Source: Candidatus Gastranaerophilales bacterium (GTDB lineage Bacteria > Cyanobacteriota > Vampirovibrionia > Gastranaerophilales > Gastranaerophilaceae). From it: 64,000 nucleotides of DNA. Under the pieces are notes generated by a model. The model was given only the letters and a program-made list of their open reading frames with translations. It was not told the origin of the DNA and searched no databases. Numbering within the stretch: the first letter of the stretch is position 1; every line of letters starts with the position of its first letter. Location of the stretch: positions 18,774 through 82,773 of the forward strand of contig CALUVR010000007.1 of assembly GCA_944324285.1 (NCBI GenBank), given 5' to 3'. Made by a program: the position numbers and the translations under genes. Shown piece by piece: positions 18,373 through 27,425 of this stretch.

Positions 18373-19302
18373 TTATATAATTTGTGAAAAGTATTCAATC
18401 GTCTTTTTCAAGCCGTCGCGGACATGAACTGTCGGCTCATAACCAAGCTCTTTACGCGCCAGTGTTAAATCTGGTCTGCGTTTGCAAGGATCATCAGATG
18501 GAAGCGGTCTATAGACGATTTTTGAATTTGAATTTGTTAGTTCAATTATCATTTCCGCTAATTCTTTAATCGTATATTCGCCGTCATTTCCGACATTTAC
18601 TGGACCTGTGAAGCCGTCTTTATTCATTAGTGCAACCATTCCCCGGACTAAATCATCAACATAACAGAACGAACGCGTTTGGGTTCCATCACCATAAATC
18701 GTGATGTCCTGACCTTTCAGAGCCTGAACTATAAAATTCGACACAACGCGCCCGTCATTTTCAGCCATACGAGGACCGTAGGTATTAAAAATTCTGATAA
18801 TCTTTATATCGACATTGTGCTGCCTGTGGTAATCCATCATAAGAGTTTCCGCAACACGTTTACCTTCATCGTAGCAGCTTCTTATACCGATACAATTTAC
18901 ATTTCCCCAGTAATCCTCTCTTTGCGGGTGAACAATCGGGTCGCCATAAACTTCTGATGTTGATGCCTGCAATATTTTTGCTCTCGCGCGTTTGGCAAGT
19001 CCGAGCATATTTGTAACACCGAGAACATTTGTCTTTATGGTTTTAATAGCATTATACTGGTAGTGAACAGGGCTTGCGGGACATGCTAGGTTATAAATCT
19101 CCTCGGCTTCGATTAAAATAGGTTCAACAATATCATGTCTTATGAGTTCAAATTCTTTATTATCCAGAAGATGCTCTATATTTTTTCTGGAACCCGTAAA
19201 GAAATTATCAAGACAAATTACGTGATTACCTTCATTCAAAAGCTTTTCGCAAAGATGTGACCCAATAAAACCTGCACCGCCTGTTACTATAATATTTTTC
19301 AT
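18373..19302 (-). CDS. UDP-glucuronate decarboxylase-like NAD-dependent epimerase/dehydratase
   Basis: 309 aa extended short-chain dehydrogenase. NAD-binding GGAGFIGSH (8-16), catalytic ST in [10 protein letters not shown] (about 114-123) and YDEGKR with the Tyr/Lys pair (about 144-149) are present. The block [14 protein letters not shown] and the string [10 protein letters not shown] are diagnostic of UDP-xylose synthase type enzymes, which turn UDP-glucuronate into UDP-xylose for surface glycans. ATG 19302 is preceded by AAGGAG. It lies downstream of two GT61 glycosyltransferase genes on the same strand, consistent with a glycan role. Confidence 0.88.
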   Translation of the reverse strand: MKNIIVTGGAGFIGSHLCEKLLNEGNHVICLDNFFTGSRKNIEHLLDNKEFELIRHDIVEPILIEAEEIYNLACPASPVHYQYNAIKTIKTNVLGVTNMLGLAKRARAKILQASTSEVYGDPIVHPQREDYWGNVNCIGIRSCYDEGKRVAETLMMDYHRQHNVDIKIIRIFNTYGPRMAENDGRVVSNFIVQALKGQDITIYGDGTQTRSFCYVDDLVRGMVALMNKDGFTGPVNVGNDGEYTIKELAEMIIELTNSNSKIVYRPLPSDDPCKRRPDLTLARKELGYEPTVHVRDGLKKTIEYFSQII

Positions 19303-19346
19303 AATACTCCTTGTTTTTTCTTTAGTTTAGCACAAAGAAGAAATCC

Positions 19347-20492
19347 TTAAACATTTACCGGTTGTTTAATATATTTGTATATCGTATCTTCCAGCATTAA
19401 CGGATTTATACGAAAGTTTCCGCTTTTATCTGCTCTTGATAAGACGGCTTCCGATATCATGTGATAATAGATTCCGTTTGGCTGGATAGTTTCCAGCATA
19501 CATGGATTTATATATGTATAACTGAAACATTCCACAAAATGAGTATCAGGACGCATATATAATGCATTTGTCGAGCAGCCGCCGTGCGGACAAACGATTA
19601 TGTCTGCTGCATAAAAATATTTTATCTGTTCAGTTACAGAATAATCATCAGGGAATATTGCTTCAAATCCGTATTTATTCAGCAGGGTTAGGATTTCCTC
19701 TTCGTTTTCAACCTGCCTGTTGTAATCTCCAATCCTTCTTATGTATAAACGTTTCGGATAATTATTAATATCCGACATGTTAATTTTATTCAATATGCGC
19801 TTCCGGATTTCCGGTAAAAGGTCATAATCTTCTGCATGATACTTCTCAACAACATGTAATTTTTTTACAAACACACAATCATTCTCTTTTACAAACACTA
19901 TTTTATCTTCATTTATACCAATCAACTTCACCAAATCGTGGATAAATGGTTTATCAAAAAGAATATATTTTCCGCCAAAACCGTTTTCTTCAAATACAAT
20001 AAGCTTACCTAAAACAGAAAAAGTAAAATGCCAGTAATTATATTCCCACTTTAATGCCAAATTTACTGCTTCATCAATTATAACTTTAGGGGTTTTTGTT
20101 CTAATAGGCATATATTCTTCATCTACACAATCCCTGTTAATGCCGTTTCCATAGCGAGGAAAAGCATCTGATAAAGTATTTCCTTTACCGTCATGCATTA
20201 GTGCAGCAAGTTTAAAATAATTTATATAAAAATCGTTTAGAACAAAAACTTTATAGTTTTTTATATTGTATGAAACTTCGTCGATATGGAATTTTTTACA
20301 GTATTCCGGAGCAAAGAAAAAATTATATGAATCCGCCATATAATGGTTTTGCATAAGATGGAGCTTGTGTTTCCATTCCTGTTTAGGAGCAATATTTTTT
20401 ATAACTCTGAGTGAAGCTGCCAAAACACTTGCCGTACAGCGCCTTAAAAAAGCACCTCCCCACAAAATTTTTTCTATCATTGTATTTTGCAC
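19347..20492 (-). CDS. Glycosyltransferase family 61 protein (copy 1)
   Basis: 381 aa. The C-terminal half fits GT61 (DUF563): RLYIRRI (about 247), a VENEEEI helix, the GF-x-AIFPDDYSVTEQI segment (about 274-290), then ADIIVCPHGGCSTNALY (about 296-312) and an FVECF strand. The N-terminus has a basic, weakly hydrophobic segment that may associate with the membrane. GTG 20492 is the likely start (AGAGG 6 nt upstream), and it aligns with the ATG start of the paralogue at 20548-21705. It transfers a sugar to a surface glycan or protein; donor and acceptor are unknown, possibly UDP-xylose given the neighbour. Confidence 0.8.
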   Translation of the reverse strand: MQNTMIEKILWGGAFLRRCTASVLAASLRVIKNIAPKQEWKHKLHLMQNHYMADSYNFFFAPEYCKKFHIDEVSYNIKNYKVFVLNDFYINYFKLAALMHDGKGNTLSDAFPRYGNGINRDCVDEEYMPIRTKTPKVIIDEAVNLALKWEYNYWHFTFSVLGKLIVFEENGFGGKYILFDKPFIHDLVKLIGINEDKIVFVKENDCVFVKKLHVVEKYHAEDYDLLPEIRKRILNKINMSDINNYPKRLYIRRIGDYNRQVENEEEILTLLNKYGFEAIFPDDYSVTEQIKYFYAADIIVCPHGGCSTNALYMRPDTHFVECFSYTYINPCMLETIQPNGIYYHMISEAVLSRADKSGNFRINPLMLEDTIYKYIKQPVNV

Positions 20493-20547
20493 ATTGAACC
20501 TCTTTCTTCCATTCTAATATATATTCATTAGTTTATCACAAAAATAT

Positions 20548-21705
20548 TTAAGCTTTTGAATAATCCGGCAAGTATTTGTATAAAGTATCATCCAGTAACA
20601 ACTTATTTATATTATAATCGGAACTTTGGTCTGAAACTGATAAAACACCACCGTTTTCAACAACCATATTATAAAAAATTCCGCAAAGTTTTATAATATC
20701 AAGCATACAAGGATTAATGTAATTAAATCCAAAACATTCAATAAAATGTGAATTCGGCTTCATAAACAATGCATTTGTCGAACACCCTACGTGCGGACAA
20801 ACCACAATATCAGCGGCATGGAAATATTTTATTTGTTCAGATACAGAATAATCGTCGGGGAATATTGCGGAAAATTTATATTTTTTTAAAAATTCAATAA
20901 CTTCCGCCTCATTTTTTACTGCTCTTGCATAAGGTTTTATACGTCTTATATACAAATGCTTAGGATATTTATCTATATCCGACATATCTATATTTGATAA
21001 TATTTTGGCTCGCATTTCCAATAACAATTTTGGATTTTTAGGGTATGCCCAGCAGTAATTATCAATAATATGAAGCTCCTTGATTTTGTATACCTCATTC
21101 TCATTTACTAAAACCAATCTCTCCTGATTTATTCCTAATAACATAACCAATTCTTTTATGTAAGATTTATTCCATAAAATATATTTCCCATCGTAACCGT
21201 TCTTTTCCATAGCATATATCTGGTCCAGCACCGTAAAAACAAAATGCCAGTAATTTTGACTGGATCTCAGTGCACAGTACATTGCTTTATCAAGATATTT
21301 TATACATTTTTCATCATAAGTAATATACTTCTCCTTAAAAAGATCAGACCAGGTATTGTTATATGGAAAACTTTCATTTAATACATTTCCGTTCCAATCA
21401 TGAATATATGGACACTCCGGGAAAAATTGAATGAAAAACTCTTTAACAATGTATATATTACCAGCTTCGGTTGAATAACTGATTTCAGCAAGATTTTTCT
21501 TTTTACTATATTCCGGTATATTATAAAATTTTAAATTTTGAGAAACATATTTAAAATGATTTTTCTTTACATGGCATATATGTTTTAATGCTGCAGTTGG
21601 CATAAGATTTTTTATAACTCTAAAGAAAACAGCCAAAATGCTTGCTGCACTGCGCTTTAAGTAAGCCCACCTCCCGAAAACCAGCTCTATAACTATATTT
21701 TGCAT
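20548..21705 (-). CDS. Glycosyltransferase family 61 protein (copy 2)
   Basis: 385 aa paralogue of the downstream gene: both open MQN, share the helix SAASILAVFFRVIKN / TASVLAASLRVIKN, and share HLYIRRIKPYARAVKNE, AIFPDDYSVSEQI and ADIVVCPHVGCSTNALF. One difference: the motif reads PHVG here instead of PHGG. ATG 21705 with AAAGGGAG upstream. The two copies lie 55 bp apart and probably arose by tandem duplication. Likely builds the same surface glycan at a different linkage. Confidence 0.8.
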   Translation of the reverse strand: MQNIVIELVFGRWAYLKRSAASILAVFFRVIKNLMPTAALKHICHVKKNHFKYVSQNLKFYNIPEYSKKKNLAEISYSTEAGNIYIVKEFFIQFFPECPYIHDWNGNVLNESFPYNNTWSDLFKEKYITYDEKCIKYLDKAMYCALRSSQNYWHFVFTVLDQIYAMEKNGYDGKYILWNKSYIKELVMLLGINQERLVLVNENEVYKIKELHIIDNYCWAYPKNPKLLLEMRAKILSNIDMSDIDKYPKHLYIRRIKPYARAVKNEAEVIEFLKKYKFSAIFPDDYSVSEQIKYFHAADIVVCPHVGCSTNALFMKPNSHFIECFGFNYINPCMLDIIKLCGIFYNMVVENGGVLSVSDQSSDYNINKLLLDDTLYKYLPDYSKA

Positions 21706-21747
21706 ATTCTCCCTTTCTCTATTCCATCAATATTATTAGTATACAAC

Positions 21748-21782
21748 AAAAAAGACTCCGAAAATAAATCCGGAGTCTTTTT
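21748..21782 (-). terminator. Intrinsic terminator of pgk
   Basis: AAAAAGACTCCG and CGGAGTCTTTTT arms with a 10-nt loop. Both strands end in a T-run, but on the minus strand it lies 20 bp past the pgk stop. Confidence 0.85.
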
Positions 21783-21799
21783 GTAGTATAAGTTATAAA

Positions 21800-23002
21800 T
21801 TACTTATCATCTAACGCAGCAACGCCAGGGAGAACTTTTCCTTCGATAAATTCCAGAGAAGCTCCGCCGCCTGTTGATACGTGGGTGAAATCTTCTGCTT
21901 TACAGAATTTCTTAGCTGCAGAAACAGAATCACCGCCGCCAATTACAGATACTGCACCGTTTTTGGTTGCGTCAACGATTGCTTCCAGTACAGCTTTTGT
22001 ACCTTCTGCAAATGCAGGATTTTCAAACGCACCTACAGGCCCGTTCATCAAAATTGTTTTTGAAGATTTGATTACGTCTGCAAATGCTTTTCTTGAGTCA
22101 GGACCTGCATCTACGCCTTCAAATCCGTCAGGAATTTCGTCAATTTTAACGAATTTGTTTGTACCGTTGCCGGAGAAATCATCTGTTGCAAGAACATCTG
22201 TTGCCATTACTAATTTAACGCCTTTATCAGCAGCTTTCTTTTCGATTGCTTTTGCAACGTCAAGTTGGTCATCTTCGCAAATTGAATTACCGATTTTACC
22301 GCCGTTAGCTTTTACGAATGTATAAGCCATACCGCCGCCGATAATCATGTTATCAACTTTATCGAGTAAGTTTTCCAAAACACCGATTTTTGAAGAAACT
22401 TTAGCACCGCCGACTACAGCTGTGAAAGGTCTTGTCGGGTTATCAAGTGCCTGAGAAAGACATCTGATTTCTTTTTCCATCAGCAAGCCTGATACTGCAG
22501 GTTTCAAAACTTTTGCCAATTTAGCGGTTGAAGTGTGGTTTCTGTGAGCTGCGCCAAATGCGTCGTTTACATAGAAATCACCGAGTTTTGCAAGTTCATT
22601 TGCAAAAGTCATGTCATCGTCTTTTGCTTCTTCAGCTTTATAGAAACGGATGTTTTCCAATAAAGCAACCTGACCGTCTTTCAAGGCTTCCAAAGTTTTA
22701 TCAGCGCCTTCTCCAACAGGTTCTTTTACGAATAAAACATCTTCGCCGAGAACTTTAGACAAATATTTTGCAACCGGTTCAAGTGAAAATTCAAGGTTCC
22801 ATTCGCCTTTCGGTCTGCCAAGGTGTGCCATCAAAATGATTTTAGCGCCTTTTTCTTTTAAAGCTTTAACAGTCGGGATAATAGCCTGAATTCTTGTATC
22901 ATCAGTAACGTTTTTGTCAGCGTCCAAAGGTACGTTTACATCAACTCTGACTAACGCTCTTTTACCTTTAACGTCGCCTAAATCTTTAATTGATTTTTTC
23001 AT
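21800..23002 (-). CDS. pgk: Phosphoglycerate kinase
   Basis: 400 aa, full length. Catalyses ATP formation from 1,3-bisphosphoglycerate in glycolysis. N-terminal substrate domain: RVDVNVPLD (18-26), LMAHLGRPKG (about 57-66), LLENIRFYKAEE (about 114), DAFGAAHR (about 147). C-terminal nucleotide domain: VVGGAKVSSKIGVL (about 193), GGGMAYTF (about 222) and VIGGGDSVSAAKK (about 354). Ribosome site AAGGAG before ATG 23002. It lies with tpiA and prs in the same 10 kb but has its own terminator. Confidence 0.97.
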   Translation of the reverse strand: MKKSIKDLGDVKGKRALVRVDVNVPLDADKNVTDDTRIQAIIPTVKALKEKGAKIILMAHLGRPKGEWNLEFSLEPVAKYLSKVLGEDVLFVKEPVGEGADKTLEALKDGQVALLENIRFYKAEEAKDDDMTFANELAKLGDFYVNDAFGAAHRNHTSTAKLAKVLKPAVSGLLMEKEIRCLSQALDNPTRPFTAVVGGAKVSSKIGVLENLLDKVDNMIIGGGMAYTFVKANGGKIGNSICEDDQLDVAKAIEKKAADKGVKLVMATDVLATDDFSGNGTNKFVKIDEIPDGFEGVDAGPDSRKAFADVIKSSKTILMNGPVGAFENPAFAEGTKAVLEAIVDATKNGAVSVIGGGDSVSAAKKFCKAEDFTHVSTGGGASLEFIEGKVLPGVAALDDK

Positions 23003-23040
23003 AATTGCGTCTCCTTCTTAAAATTACCGCAATTTCATAT

Positions 23041-23735
23041 TACATAAAACAAATTTTCTTTTCAAGACAGCAGAAAAAGGGAAGTATCTTAGTTGGGCAG
23101 GTATGCCCAACTTACAGTACCTCCCTTGTAAAGGGAGGTGGCGCGAAGCGCCGGAGGGATTGTGTTTTCCTGTCCCTCTCCCCTTGAGAGGATGGCAAGA
23201 CCGGGTAAGGGATAACAATAAAGGAGTGAGAACGACTACGTCATTGCGAGCGACAGCGAAGCAATCCAGCCTTTTAAAAAAAGTGAGTGGTGAGTTGTGA
23301 GTAGTGAAGGGTTCAACAAGAATTAGTTCCTTCACGCTTCACTCATTACTCTTAAGCCAAAAGCTGGATTCTTTCGGGCTTCGCCCTCAGAATGACGTAA
23401 AAAATTCCCTTAGTACCTTATTAGTTGGGCAGGTATGCTCAACCGACAGTACTTTTCTGTCATTGCGAGGCTTTAGCCGAAGCAATCCAGCCTTTTAAAA
23501 AAAGTGAGTGGTGAGTTGTGAGTAGTGAAGGGTTCAACAAGAATTAGTTCCTTCACGCTTCACTCATTACTCTTAAGCCAAAAGCTGGATTCTTTCGGGC
23601 TTCGCCCTCAGAATGACGTAAAAAATTCCCTTAGTACCTTATTAGTTGGGCAGGTATGCTCAACCGACAGTAATCTGCCGGCGCCATCCGCTCGCTATCC
23701 GGATTTGTTCGCTTCGCTCACTTCATCCCCTCTCA
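23041..23735. repeat. Intergenic repeat cluster 5 with exact tandem duplication
   Basis: Module C at 23093-23112, module B at 23121-23159, module A at 23241-23271 and 23460-23492. A 196-bp block, 23257-23452, is repeated without a mismatch in my reading at 23478-23673 (period 221). Each copy contains the end of module A, module D arms, module E and module C, so one composite unit duplicated recently. Two identical reading frames inside the copies are by-products. Confidence 0.85.
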
Positions 23736-23736
23736 C

Positions 23737-23759
23737 AAAACAATTCACCGAATTGTTTT
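23737..23759 (-). terminator. Perfect hairpin 3' of prs
   Basis: Ten-base perfect arms AAAACAATTC and GAATTGTTTT around ACC, about 22 bp past the prs stop. The T-run is short (four), so termination may be partial or the hairpin may only stabilise the RNA. Confidence 0.45.
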
Positions 23760-23780
23760 GTTCGGCAGAGTGCAAATCCG

Positions 23781-24791
23781 CTACACTTGCATTTCTTTTT
23801 CAAATCCGAACAATGAACTTACTGATTCGTCATCGTGGATTCTTGAAATTGCCTGCCCGAGAAGCGGTGCAACTGAAAGCTGTTTAATATTCGAAGGCAT
23901 TTTCTCCATATCAAGCGGAATTGTGTTTGTAACTATACACTCTTTGATTGGAGCGTTTGAAATTCTCTCTACTGCAGGACCTGAAAATACAGGGTGAACT
24001 GCGCATACGTAAACATCTTTTGCACCTTCTCTTTTTAAGAGTTTTGCAGCCTCACAGATTGTACCTGCAGTATCAATCATGTCGTCAAACATAACACAAA
24101 CTTTATCTTTTACATCACCTATAACGTGAGAAGCAATAGCTTCATTGTGTTTGTCACGGCGTTTGTCAATAATCGCAAGCGAACAGCCCACAGCTTTTGC
24201 AAAGTGTCTTGTTCTTTGAACCCCGCCTGTATCAGGGCTTACTGCGACCATATCATCAGGATTGATATTTAAACTTTTGATGTAATTTACAAGGATTGGT
24301 GTTGCAAAAATATGGTCAACAAGAATATTAAAGAAACCTTGAATTTGTCCTGTATGTAAATCCATAGCAAGAACTCTGTCTGCACCGGCGGTTGTCAATA
24401 AATCTGCAACGAGTTTTGCGGTAATCGCCTCACGTCCGGAAGTTTTTCTATCCTGTCTTGCATAACCGTAATACGGAATTACTGCAGTAATCGTTTTTGC
24501 GCTTGCTCGTTTGAATGCGTCGATAATAATCAACAATTCCATTAGATTTTCATTAACAGGATTGCATAACGGCTGGATAATAAAAACATCATCGCCGCGG
24601 ACGCTTTCTTTAACCTGTACATAAATTTCGCCGTCAGCAAAATTTTTCACAACCATAGGACCGATAGTAGTTCCTAAATAATCAGCGATTTCCTGTGCAA
24701 GTTTAGTATTTGAACGACCGGCAAAAAGTCTTATATCATGGGTCGGATTAATTGCACGTTCCAGCTGAGGAAAAGCCATTTCTAAAACCAT
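23781..24791 (-). CDS. prs: Ribose-phosphate pyrophosphokinase
   Basis: 336 aa. Makes PRPP from ribose 5-phosphate and ATP for nucleotide, His and Trp synthesis. Motifs: flexible-loop YYGYARQDRK (about 105-114), metal-binding AMDLHTGQIQGFF (about 142-154), KRR-DKHNE (about 209) and the PRPP-binding MFDDMIDTAGT (about 234-244). The reading from ATG 24791 has AAAGGG upstream. A second ATG four codons in (24779) would give the more usual MAF start. Its C-terminus runs to the edge of repeat cluster 5. Confidence 0.96.
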   Translation of the reverse strand: MVLEMAFPQLERAINPTHDIRLFAGRSNTKLAQEIADYLGTTIGPMVVKNFADGEIYVQVKESVRGDDVFIIQPLCNPVNENLMELLIIIDAFKRASAKTITAVIPYYGYARQDRKTSGREAITAKLVADLLTTAGADRVLAMDLHTGQIQGFFNILVDHIFATPILVNYIKSLNINPDDMVAVSPDTGGVQRTRHFAKAVGCSLAIIDKRRDKHNEAIASHVIGDVKDKVCVMFDDMIDTAGTICEAAKLLKREGAKDVYVCAVHPVFSGPAVERISNAPIKECIVTNTIPLDMEKMPSNIKQLSVAPLLGQAISRIHDDESVSSLFGFEKEMQV

Positions 24792-25045
24792 TTTTACAAT
24801 TACCCTTTCAGTTACTCACTGCATGGATTATTATAATCCCGCTATATTCAAATTTCAATATTAATTTTAAGTAATATTAAAAATTTGGTACGTATGGAGT
24901 AAAACACGCAAAGAAATTTTTTTGCTAATTACCGAAACACTAGAAAAACACCCAAGACCATTTGACTAATCTACTGTCACAGCATTCTCAATGCCGCTCA
25001 AAATTTCCCTTACTGCCTAATGCGAAATTCCCTTGAATAGTTTTT
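24792..25045. other. Gene-free spacer with a GATTAGA-type element
   Basis: AT-rich 254 bp between prs and the GT8 gene. Holds one copy of the element described in the findings (24966-25030; on the minus strand GGCAGTAAGGGAAATTTTGAG, hairpin GCATTGAGAATGC, then GTGACAGTAGATTAG). It is similar to the copy at 48616-48700. No gene seen. Confidence 0.4.
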
Positions 25046-26083
25046 CTACTTGAACGGTCTAATATATGTATAATAAACTGCCTTAAAAAATTTCGGACGT
25101 AAAAAAAATAACGGTCTGTATTTTAAATACGCCTTCATACTTTCAATATCCTCACGTCTTATTTCTTCCGCAGTTTTGTGTTGAGCCCACGGCGTCAGAG
25201 CTTCATACTTCCTATAGTACCATTTGAAGTAATTCCAGCTCTCCGGTTTCCATGGCTTCTGAGGACCGTAATAATGGATAATTTTCGGCTGAACTTCATA
25301 GCTCGAACGGGTTGTAAAATTGCTTGTCTGCACATTCCACGTCGACGGCAAAAGCTTTATTCTACCTTTCAAAACTTCATTTATAATCTGTTGATCACCG
25401 GTTTTTATCTCTGTAAAATGTTCATTAGTCCAATCGGTAAATTCCTTTTCAATATTTTCTTTTCTAATACAATCCAAATCCATAACGAGCATTCCGGCAT
25501 TAACATAGGTCAAACTCTTTCGAACATTACTACGTTTAATATCCGACACTCCGGCAAGCGGCATTCCTTCCATATCATAGCTATAAAGTTCAGAAAGGCT
25601 GGAATTAATAACCATATCACAATCAAGGTAAATTATTTTATCCACATCAGGAAGAAGCGAGGCTGCTTTTAATCTGTAATATGTAGGAAGAGAAATATAG
25701 CCGTGCGTTTTTATGTGCGAGAAGTCTAAAAATAATTCGTTGTCAATTTTAACGAAATTAATATTGCAATCTTTTATAGCTTTTAGCTGTAGAATTTTTT
25801 GCTGCGACTCATGATTTATTCCGCCATCAAGAATATAAAAATTCAGGTTATCCTCCGGTTTTGCATTTGCTAAAATAGAGGCAATTACAACCGCAGCATA
25901 CCGGCTGTAGTTTTCGTCAGTAGAAATACAGACATTTATTTCATGATTAGTTTGTCCGATTTCATTACAATTTGCACAAGCCGGTTTTTGAATATATTTC
26001 CCAAAATACCTGCCAAGAAGTACAAGCAAGACAATTACAAATGCGGGAACTGCTATTTTAAATACTTCAAACCAAAAGTTCAT
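25046..26083 (-). CDS. Membrane-anchored glycosyltransferase family 8 protein
   Basis: 345 aa. One N-terminal transmembrane helix (about residues 9-26) followed by CANC, then a GT8 domain: INVCISTDENYSRYA (about 50), metal-binding DCDMV (about 154-158), YVNAGMLVMDL (about 189) and the HYYGPQKPW motif (about 284-292). GT8 enzymes add glucose or galactose from UDP-sugars to LPS cores or similar glycans; here it faces the cytosol. ATG 26083 with AAAAGGAAA upstream. Transcribed toward prs. Confidence 0.88.
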   Translation of the reverse strand: MNFWFEVFKIAVPAFVIVLLVLLGRYFGKYIQKPACANCNEIGQTNHEINVCISTDENYSRYAAVVIASILANAKPEDNLNFYILDGGINHESQQKILQLKAIKDCNINFVKIDNELFLDFSHIKTHGYISLPTYYRLKAASLLPDVDKIIYLDCDMVINSSLSELYSYDMEGMPLAGVSDIKRSNVRKSLTYVNAGMLVMDLDCIRKENIEKEFTDWTNEHFTEIKTGDQQIINEVLKGRIKLLPSTWNVQTSNFTTRSSYEVQPKIIHYYGPQKPWKPESWNYFKWYYRKYEALTPWAQHKTAEEIRREDIESMKAYLKYRPLFFLRPKFFKAVYYTYIRPFK

Positions 26084-26282
26084 CTCTTTTCCTTTTTTTT
26101 AAAATAATAAACAATAAACGTCACAATGTAAAGTTTTATTTTCTGTAATTGAGAAACCATTTTAATCCGCTAGCCCAGCTCTCCGGAAAGTTTTTTCGAC
26201 TTCCGACCGCAAGCCGCTTTTATAAAGCCGTTCAAAATTTCGTTGTACAGCCAAACTCGAATTTTTCTCAGGCATTTTACGC

Positions 26283-26312
26283 AAAAAAAAGCCGTCTTAG
26301 ATAAGAACGGCT
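26283..26312 (-). terminator. Intrinsic terminator after the 32-codon reading frame
   Basis: On the minus strand AGCCGT-TCTTA...TAAG-ACGGCT folds into a ten-pair stem with one bulge, followed by eight T (26290-26283). It overlaps the stop codon of the small frame at 26311-26409. No other minus-strand gene lies upstream that it could serve. Confidence 0.7.
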
Positions 26313-26409
26313 ACCAGACTTGGGGAGGTAATACAAGAACAAATGCTCTTGTATTTAATATGTTTTTGTATACGACCGGCAAGAATTTTTCTTTAACACA
26401 AACTTTCAA
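26311..26409 (-). CDS. Candidate 32-aa small protein
   Basis: TTG start at 26409 with GGAGGA directly upstream (26418-26413, short spacing), 32 codons, TAG, then a strong terminator. The peptide begins MKVCVKEKFLPVVYK and ends VLVLPPQVW: basic at first, hydrophobic at the end. The fit of ribosome site, frame and terminator into 135 bp argues for a real transcript. Codon statistics are too short to judge, and it could instead be a leader peptide or a non-coding RNA. No homologue recognised. Confidence 0.35.
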   Translation of the reverse strand: MKVCVKEKFLPVVYKNILNTRAFVLVLPPQVW

Positions 26410-26454
26410 ATATCCTCCAAACGTATGAGAAATTCTTTTTTCTATGTAAATATT

Positions 26455-26483
26455 TTGCACTTCAATATAATCTATGCTAGTAT
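26455..26483 (+). promoter_or_regulatory. Sigma-70-type promoter for the zorAB-like genes
   Basis: TTGCAC (26455-26460), 17-bp spacer, TAGTAT (26478-26483). Start near 26490, then GGAG before ATG 26508. Confidence 0.55.
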
Positions 26484-26507
26484 TTTATATAGAATGGAGA
26501 AAATAGT

Positions 26508-27413
26508 ATGAATATAGGACATATATTAAGCGACCCGCCTATTCAGGTTGTAATATTTGCGTTTATATCAGCGATGACATACTGTACTGTGATGTACAAT
26601 AAAGTAAAAAAGAATCTTAACATACTTTATCAGTTTACAAGTAACTTTAAAAAAAGCGACCTGAATTACCGGTTTAAAGAAATTGATGAATGGATGTCTT
26701 TAAACCCGTATGTTTCCGCAATATGGCTTGAGTTTAAAAATACTCTCGTATTCTCGGAATCGGTTGCATTAAAAGGTCAAAACAATACCTTAACATATAA
26801 AGAAGTATCTTCCACCGTTCAAAACATTCAAACAACAGTTGATCCGGCATACTTTTTCAATGAAGAATCTCTTGTAACAGGTAAATTTAATAACAAACTG
26901 ATGGTATCCTGGCCGACAATTCTGACAGGTTTAGGACCGTTATTTACATTCTTGAACATTGCAATCGCGTTCGGTAAAATCGACTTTTCAAGCCAGGAAG
27001 CAACTATCGCATCCGTTGCAAACCTGATGAGTTCCATGCAGATTGCAGCGTTGGTATCAGTATTCGCATTGTGCGCTTCCCTGATATTCATTGTCTATGA
27101 AAAATTCGCTTACGCTATCTTATGTCACAAACCTTTTGCAAAAGTTATTGATGTTATCGGCAAACTTTTTGATAATATTTCTTCAGAAAAGTTCTTACTT
27201 GAACTTTTGAAAGAAACAAAAATTCAAAACAACGCACTCCAGCATTTAATAACAGAGCTTCCGAACCACTTTAAGGTAGCGTTAAACTCCGGTATTGCCG
27301 GAAACCTTGTTCCATATCTTGAAAACCTTATTTTCGGTATGAACTTAATGAACAAACAGATGAAAGAAATGGCAAAGGCTACCAAGTCTGACGCTGTTGA
27401 CGATTTATTTTAA
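26508..27413 (+). CDS. MotA/TolQ-type proton-channel protein, ZorA-like
   Basis: 301 aa inner-membrane protein with three predicted helices (about residues 12-30, 135-155 and 178-198), a cytosolic domain between the first and second and a cytosolic tail of about 100 residues. This three-helix layout is that of ZorA, the stator-like channel of the Zorya anti-phage system, rather than of flagellar MotA (four helices). The tail is much shorter than in type I ZorA. The next gene encodes the MotB/OmpA-type partner. Together they would form a proton-driven motor anchored to peptidoglycan. Flagellar, Tol and Exb genes are absent nearby. Defence function is inference. Confidence 0.7.
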   Translation: MNIGHILSDPPIQVVIFAFISAMTYCTVMYNKVKKNLNILYQFTSNFKKSDLNYRFKEIDEWMSLNPYVSAIWLEFKNTLVFSESVALKGQNNTLTYKEVSSTVQNIQTTVDPAYFFNEESLVTGKFNNKLMVSWPTILTGLGPLFTFLNIAIAFGKIDFSSQEATIASVANLMSSMQIAALVSVFALCASLIFIVYEKFAYAILCHKPFAKVIDVIGKLFDNISSEKFLLELLKETKIQNNALQHLITELPNHFKVALNSGIAGNLVPYLENLIFGMNLMNKQMKEMAKATKSDAVDDLF

Positions 27414-27425
27414 CGGAGGAAAGAC

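Noticed and set aside
23304..23887. Two reading frames with the same start, MKGSTRISSFTLHS
   Set aside because: Identical because the 196-bp composite repeat is duplicated. No support as coding.
26243..26428. 61-codon plus-strand frame
   Set aside because: No ribosome site, runs through the minus-strand terminator and the small minus-strand frame; likely by-product.
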